The notes under the pieces were generated by a model. The model ran no database searches. It had not been told where the DNA came from and worked only from the letters and a program-made list of their open reading frames with translations. The position numbers and the translations under genes are program-made. Source: Paragonimus skrjabini miyazakii (taxonomy: Eukaryota > Platyhelminthes > Trematoda > Plagiorchiida > Troglotrematidae). From it: a stretch of DNA of 64,000 nt. Below are positions 1 through 14,296 of the stretch, piece after piece; position 1 is the first letter of the stretch, and every line of letters begins with the position of its first letter. The DNA lies in NCBI GenBank assembly GCA_014338405.1, contig JTDE01000287.1:216662-280661 (forward strand), in the 5' to 3' direction.

Positions 1-1394
1 TTGTCATTAAAAATTCTGTTTGTTTTTTGGTTATTTGCCCACTGAAAACAACACTCAGGCAATCTCCGAAAGAGATGCTGGATGTGATTAGCCTAGAATT
101 CTTCGCATACGTTGTTTGTGCAACTGTTGCGCTTTGGTCACTACCGTATCTCTCCTCGTGTAACGTATGTTAGTAATACAGACGATGTATGATGACCTGA
201 AGAGAGCATCAATCTAATGCTGTGTAGAGAATATTGAATGAATGTGATGGAGACTTATGTGAACTATGAATTTAGGATAACATCATTTCACATCCAAATG
301 ATACTGTTTATTTTGTATCATGTTGGCAACATCTCAATTATGGTCAGTGCACAGACCGCACATCACATTGTGCGAATACATGGTTGCTGTCTGTCAAAGC
401 AATGACGGTCAAATAAACGTTAGATGTTAAATCTGTCATGTCCACGTACAGCGACAAGATGACAGTGCACGAACTCTACCAAGGTCATCCTTGACTCATC
501 AGACATTTCATTAATCAGCACATGGTCAGGCATTGCGCCATGAAAACTGTCGACTGAACGAGCATCATCGTGTCAACAAGGCTTCCGAAACAATTGTGCC
601 TAATACAAATTCACGGACACAGTGTTCAACAAGATCACTTCGTGAAAGCTTGGCTGGATTTCAAATATCGGCCGTGGCATGAATATACACTGTCAGCGAG
701 CTCTGTTAAGAATGGAACTGAAGTTTGGTGATTCCTTTTGAAAGGAGTTGGCTGGTAAGTCTATTGGAATGAGACAGACTTGAGTATTTGTGTATGATTT
801 TCATTTAACATTAAATCTACCGTCGACATGTACGATTTTAAGTGGTTGTAACATAATCGAACTACCAAATTTTTACCTGAAATACGGTTGTACGTATTCG
901 ACCTAAGTGTGGTAAGTGACCCTCTTTACAATGAACCAAAACTCAATATGTGAATCAAAGGCAAACTACGTTTGTACTCTGAATCATTCAAGTGGTTTGG
1001 TCACGTTTCCTGATCACTTTAATCAGTGACCTCACAACTCTTAACAAATAGATTCGTACGAACTCGACGACGGTATGGGGCTGAGTTAGGGTCTATTTTC
1101 TAACAGTAGCTGAGCAGCAATTTTAAAATGTTATGTACTTCTTAAAGTAAACAACAAAAACGTGGTAAACTGAGGAACGGTCGGACTCTTTATATACCCC
1201 GCGGTCTCACTTCTACTACCTAGACGAGATTGGGTTACAATTTTATCTGACCACAAGGTACTTTAAACACAAGACCTGTTGTCTCAGGGTGAAAACCTAC
1301 AAGGGAAAACTCGAGTGGGTCGGGGAGGAACTGGGAAATACCGGTAATACGAACGTACTACCAATCATATTACTCATGGGCGTCGGTTAGTAGT
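1..1394. other. No gene recognised
   Basis: Six-frame reading shows only short, stop-broken frames. I see no transposon protein motif, no tRNA-like boxes and no tandem repeat. This could be intron or intergenic DNA. Confidence 0.5.
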
Positions 1395-1535
1395 ATGACA
1401 CGCATTGAAACTAATGACAAAGCTAAATACATGGAAGAAGCAGGACAAACGAAAGAATTCGAACACATCGGTGTGATTTACGGGAAGTACTTCACCAAGG
1501 AAAATGACTGTGTACATCTGAAGGCGACTGAACAG
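1395..1535 (+). CDS. Possible isolated host exon
   Basis: Forty-seven codons are open from an ATG to a CAG that is followed directly by GTGAGG, a good splice-donor match. The peptide is lysine- and glutamate-rich, includes EFEHIGVIYGKYF, and looks more like a normal protein than the surrounding frames do. The same frame runs on into the putative intron and stops at about 1570. The sequence upstream is open for a few codons, so the true 5' edge may be an acceptor rather than the ATG. I do not recognise the protein, and no neighbouring exon was found. A chance open frame is the main alternative. Confidence 0.25.
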
Positions 1536-4500
1536 GTGAGGTCGTTATGTTTATTTCTGCATATTCTATGAATTCCACAGGGTGAAGTGCAACTCATCTG
1601 ATGACCTGGCATTTCCGGCATCTTAACCATATCTGCTTAAGATGTTGACAGTACTGTTCTTCAACCAGATTCCAGCTGACATGCATTATTCCACTTCACT
1701 CAACTCAAAGGCTGCAGCAAGTTTTAACGATGATTTACAAGTCAACCGTAGTTTCCACGGATTAAGTTACATCTCAAATAATTTACGAGTGGTTAACAAA
1801 AATACTGCGAAAATAACTTCAGCTGTACTACACATGGTTTACAAGGTTTATCGATCGATTTTAATAAGATGGAGCAGTTTTTGTTGGTTAAACAACTGCT
1901 ATCGTTCACTTGACTTTACTCAGGTTCAAATTTGAAGTTTGGATGTGAAAGTGCCTTTCTTCAGTGGTCACTGTAAAAACCCTCTCAGAGAGTGAAGTAA
2001 AAGCCAGGGTTGTAAACAGTAAAACAAATAGGAAAACATAGCGATCAAAAATCGAAACGATGTTAACCGCTACACAACTTTCCAAAGCCGGTGGTTTACT
2101 AATCTAACTTTCACACAAGTTCACTTGGCTGGTTTATCAAAAGGAAGTAATATTCTTTGGACACAACCTCAAAGCTGAAGACCAAATGCACAATGGTCGT
2201 TAGGCCGCAGTTTTTACTGTACGCAAAGCCACTTGAAAAATCTGTCTGTGATGAGCAGTAAGTCAGTATTTTGAGTAAGTCCTACATACGAAAGTCTATA
2301 TAGCGATACAATCGCATGATAGCATTTAAAGTACCAAAGATAAACTAGCCAGCCATACGGACACCTATGCAACATTTTTGCATCACACACGCGTAATACT
2401 ACGGACGGTTTACATTTGAGTTCCGCACAGTTGGTCTAAGCATAATGAGATGTCATACACAATGTTATTTACTAAAAAGCCTATGTTCATCTGGCCCGAA
2501 AGAAAAGAGTACAACAAACGTTATTAGGTTTTGTCTACTTGATCACTAATCTCCTCCAAACAGTTGGCAAATTTACCATGATGGTCAAGGTAATCAAAGG
2601 TTTTAACTATCTCAAATTTTTCTCAGCGGACAATGAATAAGGTTTTGTCATCTGTTTGCTACATATGCAACGCATCGACAAATTTGGCTGGTTTATCTAC
2701 CACTTTGTCTTGTTTATTCATTTATCTTATTTATCTATTGTTTTACTAATCTGATCTAATGAGAGAGGAATTTTTTGTTGGTATTGTCTGTTAAATGGAG
2801 ACTAAGGTGTGAGACTTTCGATCTCGTGTATACAGGTTGTCTCATAAGTGGCACTGTAGGATTCTAAATTCATATCGGGGATCCACCGATTGATGTCTTC
2901 CAACTCATAACATAACAGTAAACTTGATAGCAATTAACACAACATGCTAGACTAATGACGACACACGTTCACCGATACCAAGTTGAGACATCTTATGGGT
3001 TTATATTAGGTCAGGTAGTTTTTAACCTTGATATAAGAAGCCTACTAGTTGCACATCTTTAAGCGGACTGCCTTATCTCAGTTGGAAAGACAAGACGTAT
3101 GAAACTGTACATACTTACCAAACTGTTTATTTATCGTCAACAATTCGACTAGAATTGATACACTTTTCTTCTTCAAGATAGTTATGACGTTGCAAGACAC
3201 ATCGATTTGTCTTGTAATGACCACAACTTTTCAATAGCTACTTGCACGGTAACATTTTTTATCAGGTTCGGTATAGTTTGTATATCTTCGTCATGTTCGT
3301 GAATTTAGAGACTAAGGTTTGGACCATGTGTGGTTAGAAGTCGGCGTTGTTCACCCTGACGGTGCGTGCCCCCACTCACCATGCACTGGGCACTTCAGCA
3401 AGCCTGGTATCTCACTGCGCTCAGCGTTTCGGAACGGCTCTCCAAAGCTTAATAGTATCACACGGTAAGTATGCCTGGTGTGAGTCACCAACCGTTACAG
3501 TGCAGTACATTTACCCAGGACAACCATTTTAGCAACCTGTTATTCATCATTCAATCCAAATGATGGATGTACAGAAGCTGAGCAAGTATGTAAAGCTGGT
3601 TTTCACGGCTGATAACAGGAGCATTACGGCCACTCTGTCCATTGTCTATTCATGACCGATTATTGTACAAGAAGTTAGTATTAGTAAACTTAGTTGGAAA
3701 AGCAGAGCCATCGAGACGTACACCCAGTGACCTACAGACCAATGATGTTTAGCTGCTGAATAGCTGAACGGAAAGAAGAGTCCAATGTTGATGGAATATG
3801 TTTTCGGGGAGAGTGGTAGATGATTCATTTACTTCACTATTGGTATTGTGTACTGAACAAAGAGGCGTATCAGCATGCCGCAAACATACCAGCAAGCCAA
3901 CTGATACAATTTGCAGGAAGAGGAGAGCATAGTATGTTTACCAAGGCTCCTGATATTCCGTATGCCATGATCAAGTACATGAAAGAACGACTGTTAAGTT
4001 ATACATACTTGATGATTGCGTGAAACAGCATTACAATGCATTAACTCTTTTCTCTGGCGTATGCTTCCTGAAAATTGTTTAGCGCTCATCCGATACGCAG
4101 ATCATGTATTATATTGATAATTACTGTGGCAGAATTGTGAAGTTAAGAATGCACTGATGCAAAGCTGTTGTGGTTCAACCGGACTCGAACCAGTCACAGG
4201 ACTGACGTACTTCTACGCAACAGACGCTCCACGAAGCAACGTCATGAACTCAGATAGGTCTTATCTAAAATCGCACATGCATATGGCTGTGTAGCTCAGA
4301 ATCCAGCATGACTTCCTGGAGAACGGTTGTCACACAGTTCACGTAAGAATCGACCGAAGGTGTTGTTCGGTTTCGAAAATATTACTGATGAATAACGTCA
4401 TACCAAAAAGACTGCCTTGTCTACAAATAGCGTCAAGTTGCGCGGTGGTATTTTCGAATATCGTAAACTTTATTTGTTGGCAAGTTCGAGAAGTAATTGA

Positions 4501-6149
4501 GTTTTCAACTGTGCAGTTATGAGGAATCGTATCTTGTGTTCCTTATGTTGTCGCCGTGTCCCCCTGACAAGTCTGATTGGGCTTTCTCAAAATATTCTCA
4601 AGATGGGAGTTGAAAGTTCCAACCAACGAATGAGAGGGCATAAATAAAAGATGTTCCTTAATATTAGTGTTGTACCACCACGAAGAAAAGGGATGAATTT
4701 TTGTGGTTTGTTATGGACTGACCATATATGTTTGATTTGTGCCGAGTTGTAACGACATTACAAGACAAGATGCGAATTCACTGTAGTGATACTGAGACAA
4801 GATAAGAGTACAAGACAGAATTGATATGAGTGCCGATACTCCGCTGGTTCAAACTTGTTCTGTCCACTTCATTTTGCCAGTTACTTTACGTGTTACGAGC
4901 ACTAGGACGAAAGAGTTGCTCTTCCACGATAATAACCCTCAGGCCAACAACTTCGTCCTCGCTGGTCACATCAGCCAACAGTACCGTGCCCTTAGTTTAA
5001 GACGGCAGTCTTTCATGCCACGAGCCGAAGTACATCGTTTATAGAAAGGCGATCCATATAACTGGTTTGTAATCTGGCGGTAGTCAAAACGCAATAATAA
5101 TTCGAAGTGGATTGGGCAAATCCATAATAGCTAAATGTGAGAGAGTTACACGCTGGTTATGCTAATCCTTTTTATTAAAAGTCAGGTTCATACGGCTATC
5201 GATTTTGTACATGGAGGGGTTGCTGGTCAGTACCTTTGTGCAGGTGTATCTATCCTTTCAATCCATTCGTGCACGAAACTAGTTGTAGAGGGGCGATTCA
5301 GACATAGATATTATGAAGGGTTACATAGTTAATACGGTATAGTGAAGATTTTGTGCATTTAGCGCGAAAACTGTTGTTGTTAACTGAGAAAAAATAAAGT
5401 ATTTAATCAAAACCTCAGTGTAGCATCATCAGTTTAGATCAAAGCGAAAATTACGTTCCAACTATTTACCGGCCATAGGCTGAACTTGGATGAACGACAT
5501 TTTTCGTTAGGTACCTCTGTTCTGAATGGTGCTGATGACTTTACTTGTGCTATAAATATCACTCAGTGTCAAAGCATTTTTCTGGACATCTATGTGATTC
5601 TATAAATAGACGTCTATTTACCGATTTTGTCCGATCTTGGTCTTAATCTTTAGAGGTTATGCGGTGGTTTTAGAATGGCGATATTCCGTTTACTATCAAT
5701 ATCTAGTTTTGCAAGTAAATGTCCATACTACTTATAAGTTTGGATGTTAACAGTTGAAAGCTTTAATCTGCGTAATGTGATGCATTCAGTAATTTGTTCG
5801 GATTGTTTCATACACATACCTATATGAACTTTACGCGTCTGTTTGCCTTTTAACAAGTGCTGTTCGATGATACTACAGGTTGCCAAAGATTCCTAATCGA
5901 TGAAGGTGAACAAATGTGGGAAATACAATCAATCTCACTTACAATTGATCGTCACTCTTACGTTCCCTTAGAAAATTTACCCACTGCGCTTTAAAAGATG
6001 CCATGTAAAAAACCCATGGGGATAAAAAGGTGCGACTATTGGTGAGTATTGTTTAATTTATTTCATGCAAAGCTCCCACGTTTCATCAGGGATATCAGAA
6101 TTTCAAGCTGATCAACATGTATGTGTGATTATATTCCTCGTATTCAGGC
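1536..6149. other. No gene recognised; one weak tRNA-like B box
   Basis: Several frames of 60-97 codons occur (for example 1642-1935 and 3820-4023), but they have low-complexity or transposon-unlike composition and no family motif, so I do not call them. The only structured element seen is the minus-strand B-box-like site listed at 4166-4256. Confidence 0.5.
4166..4256 (-). repeat. Possible tRNA-derived SINE relic
   Basis: On the minus strand the motif GGTTCGAGTCC fits the Pol III B-box consensus and lies in a short hairpin ending in GGTTGAACC. The upstream half has no convincing A box and does not fold as a tRNA, so this is more likely an old SINE head than a tRNA gene. Confidence 0.3.
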
Positions 6150-6480
6150 AGACTCTCCAGCCAAATGTATTCCCAAAATAAGCGTTAGACCCCAGTTCCG
6201 TTGCTGTTAGGGTTCGCCAGTATAGCATATCCTTGCCACGGCCAAGATTAAAAACTCAGTCAAAATTTCAGTGCGTTCAAATGTGATATTTCGATCGTGC
6301 TTGATGTGGGGTCAATGGGAATGTGGTAAACATGGACCCTTCATGAAAGTGTGGTCGGAATCTTAATCTTGACCATGGCAAGAATATACAATATTGACGA
6401 GGTCTAACAAAAGCGGAACCCCAGTCCAGTGATTTTTTCGAAGATGCACTAGCCGAAAATTCTACAGGAATTGGATAGAT
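6150..6480 (+). repeat. Degenerate hammerhead element, composite form
   Basis: The right part (from about 6285) follows the family order on the plus strand: a GTGGGGTCAATGG...GTGGTAAACATGG tRNA-like head, then a decayed ribozyme (ATTGACGAGGTCTAAC...), then a tail beginning TTCGAAGATGCACTAGCC. The left part (about 6150-6235) reads as the same ribozyme and tail on the minus strand, ending GCATATCCTTGCCACGGCC. This is the inverted-left-end arrangement of the better copies at 14.2 and 15.2 kb. The 5' internal segment is shortened. Core ribozyme residues are mutated, so it is inactive by inspection. An open frame on the minus strand here (6277-6501) is incidental. Confidence 0.55.
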
Positions 6481-9400
6481 GTGATCAAATGTAACTGACA
6501 AAATATCAGACTACTCATTAGATATCGGAACTGTTTATTTCAATGTTGTCGTGCATATGTTGTGAGCATGGTAGACTTCCAAAATTTGAGTCCCGTGACG
6601 GACGTACACTTGAAAAAAAAGTAACAGTCATTACATATCTTCTACAGACTCCTGGTGGTTTGAGTAGAATTGAATAAATGGGTTTACAATCAATACTAGT
6701 TACTTTCTAAACTCATTTCAAAACAAAGTTAATGTCTATCATCTCAGATTACTTTAGTCAATAATCAAGCGTGTGTTGTGTTTCAATCGTGCTGTGATGA
6801 GATTAGTAAGAGAATAAGAACAATTGTGAATTATGCTGTGTATGGTATTTATGAGAACGGCATTCGTCACGTGTTTCCTAGGTGGTCTAAACAGCAGTTT
6901 GACTGGCCTTCCAGAATAGCCGTTTGATTCAAATGGTGTGGTAGTTTCGTAGACCTCAGAAAGCCTAGATGTATCTCCAAGAGATGTTATCTTATGGACA
7001 CTGAGCCATAATCAATAGTTCATTAGTAGCAATTTTTGTGGCTACCTTTTTGCTAACTGGTCAGTGACCATGACATTTTATAGAAAAATTCATCTACGCT
7101 TTTAAAAGTTGCACCTCCAAAATTGTAATCTTCAAGTAATGTTTTTAAGAATATCAGATTTTACAATTAGCAACCGCAGGTGTTAGTCGTTTCGAGGTGA
7201 ATCGTATCACCGATGACAATCAGGAGGAATTTCTGGCTCATGAACAGTGACTACCTGTTCACAGGGGAGCATTGTTCAAGATGAAGTGTCACTCAGTAGG
7301 GAACAATTCATCAGATACATATCAATTAAGTGTGGGGAGTAGATGCTCTTCACACCCCACTTATGACCTTGCACTAGTGGTTGTAATCAGTTCTGGTTGC
7401 TTTGTAATTTGGCCTGCTGAAACAGCTGACTTGCGACATAGGATATAAACATAGCTTTTGGTTGTAGGTAAAATTTTTATCCTGACTGCAGGTTAAAGTC
7501 TTTCTAAGATAGCGGTTCTGATTCGAACACTTATTGGAACCAAGTGAATCTCGAACAAAGATACCTGAACCACTCAGATATCTGCCAGCAGTTTACGTTA
7601 CCATCTCTGATGATTAATAAACTAAACTACGCAAGAAATAACGACTAGGCACATGTTTCAACTTGTACCACCTTGTCCGTAACTAAAGTTTGGACATTCA
7701 AAAACAAAAATTGATCAACCTGTCTCCATCATCTAATTTTGATTAAGTGTGATCTGAACAAGTTTCAGAGTGAGTGTTCGGGCCAATTTAGCAAACATCA
7801 TAAGCTGATATTTATATGGATGAGGATTTTATCATCATAATCCAAATAGATTTCCGTTGATGTATTCAGTCTTCATACAAACCATGAGACTAGGATTGCG
7901 CTAGAACCAACTAAATTGCTTAACACTGAGTGTTAACGAGGGTTGGGTACCACCCCTTAAGTGACTTACAATCGTATGTTTGCAGTTACAAAGATTGATA
8001 TTAACTGCTAGTCACTGCTATGTCAAATAAGTTGAGATCACGGCTCTGTGGCGCCTCAAACCTTTGAAAGGTTGCAAGCAACTGAAATGTTGTACATGAT
8101 ACAGCAATTGATCAGCTAATGAGCAATAACTGACATGAACAGCGCTGTAGACATTAGTTACAAAAGATGCTTTACACAGTGTTGGGGTATCTGGTAGTTA
8201 TTTCTTGTAAACTAAAAAATTCCCTGGCTATTCAGGGGATTATGAATGAAGAAATCAGAGTTGCTTTTTGAGCAGTGCATGACAGAGTCTTCTACTTTGG
8301 CGCCTCTTTGAAACTCCCAACTTCACTTGGGAACTAGTAATTATGTACGAAAAACAAAACGTAGGGTACACAGCAGATGACCTGCGAGAAACAAAATGGT
8401 GGAATACTCAAACAAAGCAATTGTAGATCTGTCCAAAAATACTTTTAAATGTCACGCTTTGATCACGGGTCTTGTTCCACCCGGCTCCGTTTTATACATT
8501 GGTCATGAATCTAACCTAGACATTATCTGGGTTGTTAAACAAAGGTATGCAGAAACGTTCCGGTTTAAAGACCAACGAAATGACTGTAAACGAAACCCAG
8601 GGTAGTGACCCTTCGAAAGCAGTCCATCTATTTATGATTTATCCAACCAAACTGAACTAGTGACTGAGTTAATGAACAACTTGCATGACCAATCTATTCT
8701 TATCAGGCCATCAACTGAGTAACTACTTCATCACGCTCAAAATGTGCTTGATTCTGAGACCAGCCAACTCAGTTACTAAGAGGTGAGTACCATATATATA
8801 TATATTCATTTTTTCAGTTAAGTAATAGTCCATTAGTTCATCAACTAAAATTTGGTTTTAAATCAGTCTGTTTATTTTACAATCTACCACTTGTTATCTG
8901 AAAAGTAGTTTATTGATTCACACTTTACTGCCTTCAAATACCTCCAAAAATGTGGTCGGTTCAGATTATCTGAAGAAATCTATAGTCCATTGTACAACCA
9001 TAGTAAAGTGTGTAAGCATCGAATGCTCGAAAATGGCTCTGTTAGTATTACTGTTACTATCATGATTTAGTCACAATTGTTTCTTTTATTTTTGTGGCGG
9101 CAAGCTTTCCGTTTATGTGGGCACCCAAACAGTCGGAACATTCCTGAGTACTTTCTACTCATCCCAACTTATTCAAATCAAGCCACTGTAGATAGATATC
9201 ACCCAGCTGCTTTCGTGAGTTATCCATCCTGAACGGTCAAACTTAAACGAGTGCTCAATCAATGCTGATAGTAACTCCAACAAGGATACAAACTTCGCGA
9301 CCAACCGCACAGCGATTTGCAAGTGTTTTTATTCTATCAAACCAAAGGATGCTCGCTCTTTCTATAATCAACCACCGATTCACAATGGTAATCAGAATCA

Positions 9401-11117
9401 TTGTATAACCTGTACGTATTCATTGAAAATTGTCTATCAGTCCCCTATATGATTTTAAAAAGTCATTCAGGTAGGTTTATGAAATTCCAATGTTTCCATT
9501 CTAGATTACTGCAGAGTCGTTCTTGATGTCTGTTTTAACTTGAGATTTTTATTGATTCAATTTATGACTATAAAAACTAACACCAACGTAAACTAATTGG
9601 ATTATTCTTTGTGAGACTTTTGTTTTGTTTTATCTCGCGAGTTGTTGACCCGGGTACAAGTTATATTCAACTTTCATGTTAGTTAGTCTTATTTCATTAT
9701 TGTAAACCATTATGTGAAATCGGCCTAAAACGGAACGGTGCTTATCGATTTGAGACAGCGTCTTTAAAATTATCGTTATGCTTATGGAACACATGCATAA
9801 TTTTCCTCTTATACGGAAATTCTCGGAAAACATTCTCTTTGTTGTGGCTCTGAAAAAACAATAAACGTTGTTTTACGCTCATTCAGTATAGGTGAATGTA
9901 ACTGATATCTCAATATTTTTTCTAGTCTCTAATCGTTGTACCCATCATGCCTAAAGTGAATTCTTTCGTCAAGTACGAAATCCACGCATAACCATTTTTG
10001 GTTAATTGAGGCAATTCACTACAAATGAACCTCTTGGATGAAATAAGGAATATTAAAGAACAATAAATAACTAAAGCTTCAACGGAATTTCGACAACACT
10101 TACCGTCCAAGAATTTTGGCAAAAATACAAATCCCTTGACCATCTGATATGTCATCTACGTAGCTGATTGACATTTTTCTCTGCTTGGATCACGGGAAAC
10201 AATCAAAGTCGGCTTGTAACGAAAAAAGATGTGCTTGTCAGGCTGATGGGTTTTCTGTATATTACATAATCATCTAGTCCAGAAAAACTGGCGTCACTGT
10301 TTGTGTCATTGTAGTAATTAAACGTAAATTTTATCACACTTTTATCCATACATCGGTTCTGGGGCCAATTTGTCAAGGTGAATTGCTGATTGGTTTACAG
10401 AACTCCAACTACCGTTTAATGATTGGTGGAAACATAATGAAGATCACGATAATCAAGGTCACTGCTGTTGCTACTGCCCGGAGGACAATACACACATACT
10501 GTTAGCAATTTCAAGTACAAGTTCAATAATGCGGAAATAGTTTTGAATCATCCTGACAAAGGTTGGTTGCATTAAAGTATATGATGGAACGTACATCTTC
10601 AAGCAAACGTACAAGCAGATCTCCATTGATAGCACCTGCCCGGTGAACCGTAAAAACGTGATGACGAGTCACGTGAACGGTTAGCATTTCAAACTTGGTT
10701 GGATTTGCCAAGTTCTTAGATGCACCACAGTTCTTAGTGGTCAGTATGCGGGTTTAGTCTCCTAAAACCTTAACGTGTGAGTGTACACAAGCATCAAGAA
10801 CACAGTCTGACAACTGATTTTGAAAGCACATGTATCAATTTGACTAACACTACCTTCGGAAAGTGGAGTTGTTTGTTGAACTATATTGCCTAGTTGGCAT
10901 ATTCTCAGTTAAAAGTAGTTAGTTAATAATTCATCAGATTTCGTTTGTCGTTATGCATTTCTTGTTTATATACATACAATATCGTCCATAGTTTGACAAA
11001 TGAAAAGGAATAACAAACGAGGAAGTATTGTAACTTGCAACGGAGTGGAGGCACTGAGGAAAAGCGTTTCTGTTAAGGACGAGGGCCAAACGAGAATCTG
11101 GAATGATAACAAAAACC
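6481..11117. other. No gene recognised
   Basis: Reading both strands gives only short unassignable frames. The 69-codon frame at 8396-8605 contains the string ITGLVPPGSVLYIGHESN and is followed by a GTATGC donor-like site, but it has no family match that I can name. A run of AT dinucleotides lies at about 8790-8806. Confidence 0.45.
8789..8807. repeat. (AT)n microsatellite
   Basis: Short uninterrupted alternation of A and T, about eight units. Confidence 0.85.
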
Positions 11118-11212
11118 GACAAGCATGAGCCAGAGGCCCAGTGAGTCATGCACACAACTTGCACAGTTGAAAACTCAAATAGCGTCAATCACACGACAGC
11201 GAACTGTATTAC
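11118..11212 (+). repeat. Dispersed repeat, copy 1 (with 60362-60455)
   Basis: This block shares a long diverged match, in the same orientation, with 60362-60455. Both contain ACAAGCATGAGCC, then AGGC.CAGT.AG, then CACAC.ACTT.CACA, then GAAAACT and a GCGTC. The family is unknown; an LTR or non-coding SINE fragment is possible. No coding potential was seen. Confidence 0.6.
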
Positions 11213-11784
11213 AGTATAACCGTGTTTTAAAGTGGATTACTGAGACTACTGGTTAGTGTAGTGATTCAAATCGATAGGACACAGTCGTAGGCTTTAAGAA
11301 GAAAACCAACATATATTTTATATGGAGCATTGTTTCGTTCAAGGTAGTATGTGTTCAAAACCATAACAGTATTTCGTAAATAAGATGCTGGATACCTCAG
11401 GCTGTTCAGTCGGATTGTTCTGCCGATTTCAACAATAGATGTTCATATGGAATAAATTACTCTTGATTAATGGGAAATACTATCAATACTAAGAATAATG
11501 TAACAAATCCTCCAGGATATTCATGAGCCTTTCAGTGGATTTCAGGGAATTCTATACATTTTTAGAAGCAAGACACATCCTGTAAGTCGGTGATCCTCAG
11601 TTTCAGATGTTTATCAAACGTTCTGACATTTTGTCACCACTACTGTCCCGTTCCCAGCAATCAGTGGATTTTTAAAAAAAAGACATTTGATTACTGAATA
11701 GGGACATAGACTTTAATCTGTTGTGATAAAGTTTGTTGTTTAACAGGTTTTGATACCCAATCAACCGTTCCTACAAGTGTTCAG

Positions 11785-11935
11785 ATGCGAACAGATGTGT
11801 GTAGCCAGAGAGAATGTTGGTTGGAATGTGTGCGTCCACATCTAACAGTTCAACACTTTGGGTTCGGCATATTCACTCCAATCGATCAGCCCACGAAACA
11901 GAGTGAAGATAATATGTATGTGTTCCGGCTCTATA
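11785..11935 (+). repeat. Dispersed repeat, copy 1 (inverted relative to 16650-16800)
   Basis: The reverse complement of 16650-16800 shares GTGCGTCCACATC.AACAG, TCAAC.CTTTG and TATGTGTTCCGGCT with this block, in the same order and spacing. The family is not recognised. The open frame through it (61 codons) is not conserved in the second copy and I do not call it coding. Confidence 0.6.
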
Positions 11936-12795
11936 TGAGTCTGATGGATAACCATTATCGATTAAACTGATATGAGACAGCAAATAAAAATGATGTTTGG
12001 TTAACGTTAAGACAAAATGATGAAGTTACCTAGGAAAATTGTAGATGTTTCATTTAAACAAGCATCGTTTAATTAGTTATATTAGACTAAGGCTGAATAT
12101 CTCGGGGGTGTAAACAAACACAATTTGCTGTTAGTTGAAAATACTCGGGGCATGGATATTACCAAACAGTAGCTACTGCCTTGCTGAGTAGTAGAGAATA
12201 CCCTCCTTGACCCGAAACTGAAGGTTGTATTGCCAAGACTGTGATGGTAACGTTGTGTACGAGGCTGATAATATCTTTCTGCAAAGTTCTGTTTTATTAA
12301 TGAGTCTGTATATAGTACGAGTATATGAGATGAACGCAGAGTGCATATCCCAAAGGAAGAATGAATGTTATCGATTTTCTGCAGCACATACAGAAATCAG
12401 CTGAAGTATCATTTCGTGAGATGACAACATACTTGAACTTTGTCCAGAAACGTTTGTATCAGAGCGCTTGCATACAATGGTTGGCTCTTGTTTAACATAA
12501 AACCACTTGAGTACTGACCGATACTTTCGATCTGCAGGCAAGAAGCTGGAATTTAGCTGTCAGAGCCGGAGTAGATATTCACCATATAGGAGTTTTAACA
12601 AGAGTGGAAGGCGCTTGTTACCTTAACTGGAAACAGGCAGGAAAAAACTGATAAACTTGTATTCAGCTAAAAGCATCAATTACTTGGATATCATTAACAA
12701 CTGGTCACATCTTTCACATTCTCATGGAGTTGTTAGCCTACTCTTTCGAAAAGTAGCACTATGCTGTGAAATCTCGCTCTAGTTGGAGCTTGTCA

Positions 12796-12880
12796 ATGAC
12801 CTTTATAGGTGCCAAAGACGGAATTTGAACTCCGGTCAGACAATCATGTAGCTACCATATTGATCACATCAGGGAACGAC
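12796..12880 (-). repeat. Possible tRNA-derived SINE relic
   Basis: On the minus strand a T-arm-like hairpin (CGGAG, loop TTCAAAT, then TCCG) is preceded at tRNA-like spacing by ATATGGTAGCTACATG, a weak A-box or D-arm resemblance. The acceptor arm does not pair, so this is probably a SINE head rather than a tRNA gene. Confidence 0.3.
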
Positions 12881-14296
12881 TGGATCAACGTGCGTAAACC
12901 GCTTTCGTTTACAAGTGATGCTCAGATGGTCATCTTGAAAAGCGTCTTCATGGGAATTAGTCATGAATGAAAGTAGTCGAGTGCTTACATAGGATAATTT
13001 GCTGTAACATAATGTGAGCCCAACTGGACAGTGGTAATCGTGATTCCCACAGAAATGCATGGTAGGAGTTCAAAATTCTCACAAAAATAGCCTAATTCCT
13101 CAAAATAATGGAGGACATTCGTAGATATTTCAGTTACGACGGCAAAAGGTGAGTAATATAAGTTAACGTACATCAAGGAATTGAGACAAAAATGTCCATT
13201 AAACAGTTTAAAAACACAGCACGGCGAATCCAGATTCCAGTAGTGAGAGGGATCGGAGCAACCGTGTTTATTCCTACGTGATTCGCACGTTTTGGTGAAG
13301 CTTGCTAACACAGAGTCGAATGTCAAATACCGCCAACTTTAGAGAAATTTATAAATCTTGATAACAGTTCCATTCATGTACAAGAGAGTGGACGAAAACA
13401 TTTGATGAGTCATACAGTTGTGACAAAAGAATGAAAGCGTACACGAAGTTCACACCCAGCTTCTAGGAAATTAATGCCGATTTCAATAGTTGTAATCAAA
13501 GGAATAAACAACTTACTTCAGAAATTTCAGGAATTTAAATCAAAGATAATTTTAAAGCTGAAATAAGAGTGCTAAGTGTAGACCTACGTAAACATTGTGG
13601 GAGAAATGAGCTCGATTGGCGAAGATATTCAAACGGGAGGATCAACTGATACCCTAACAGTACTTCAAACTGATAAGTTTTTGTGACTATGAGACATAAC
13701 ATTGTTTTTGTATTGTTCGTCTATTGTCCGAAGCTGTATATACATACATATGTATATAATAAATCCTAATTTACCGTCTAATTTTTACTATATCTTAGAA
13801 CTCGATATCCGACCTGAATCAATAGGTTAACCAGAAACGGTTCTACACGGTTGACCAATGCACAACTCATAAACCTGATGAATAATCTCATAGCAGTAAA
13901 CGATTAGCAAGTGAGCTTTGTCAGTAGTATATTTGAGTACGATACGGTTAAAAGGTTCGGCATTTTCGTCTGTTCACTCCACCAAACACACAACTACATC
14001 AGTGAATAGACGATCTTCATGCAGACAGCGCTTTACTTCATAACATATCAGGATTAAGAAACTGATACCGAGATGGAGACCAGTAGAGAATATTGGATAA
14101 AACAACTTGCAATCTACAGTGATTTTGAGTAAGCTAGTATACCATTTGTAATGAAATGTCAGTTTGTACGTCAAATAGGCAAAATGAACGATCAAAGGAT
14201 GTTGCCTGTCAGTTGATTTCAAGCTAAGCATTACTCAAATTTGAACGCAGCCTTCACAGTATGATAGACGTTCCAGTTGCCCTCTTTCACAAAGAA

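Larger units (their letters stand above)
11213..14229. other. No gene recognised; one dispersed repeat and one B-box-like site
   Basis: Apart from the listed repeat at 11785-11935 and the tRNA-like site at 12796-12880, I see only short frames. An imperfect AT-rich palindrome (TATACATACATATGTATATA) lies at about 13738-13757. Confidence 0.45.

Noticed and set aside
4166..4256. Functional tRNA gene
   Set aside because: Only the B box fits; A box and acceptor pairing fail. The same holds for 12796-12880, 19525-19600 and 41410-41490.
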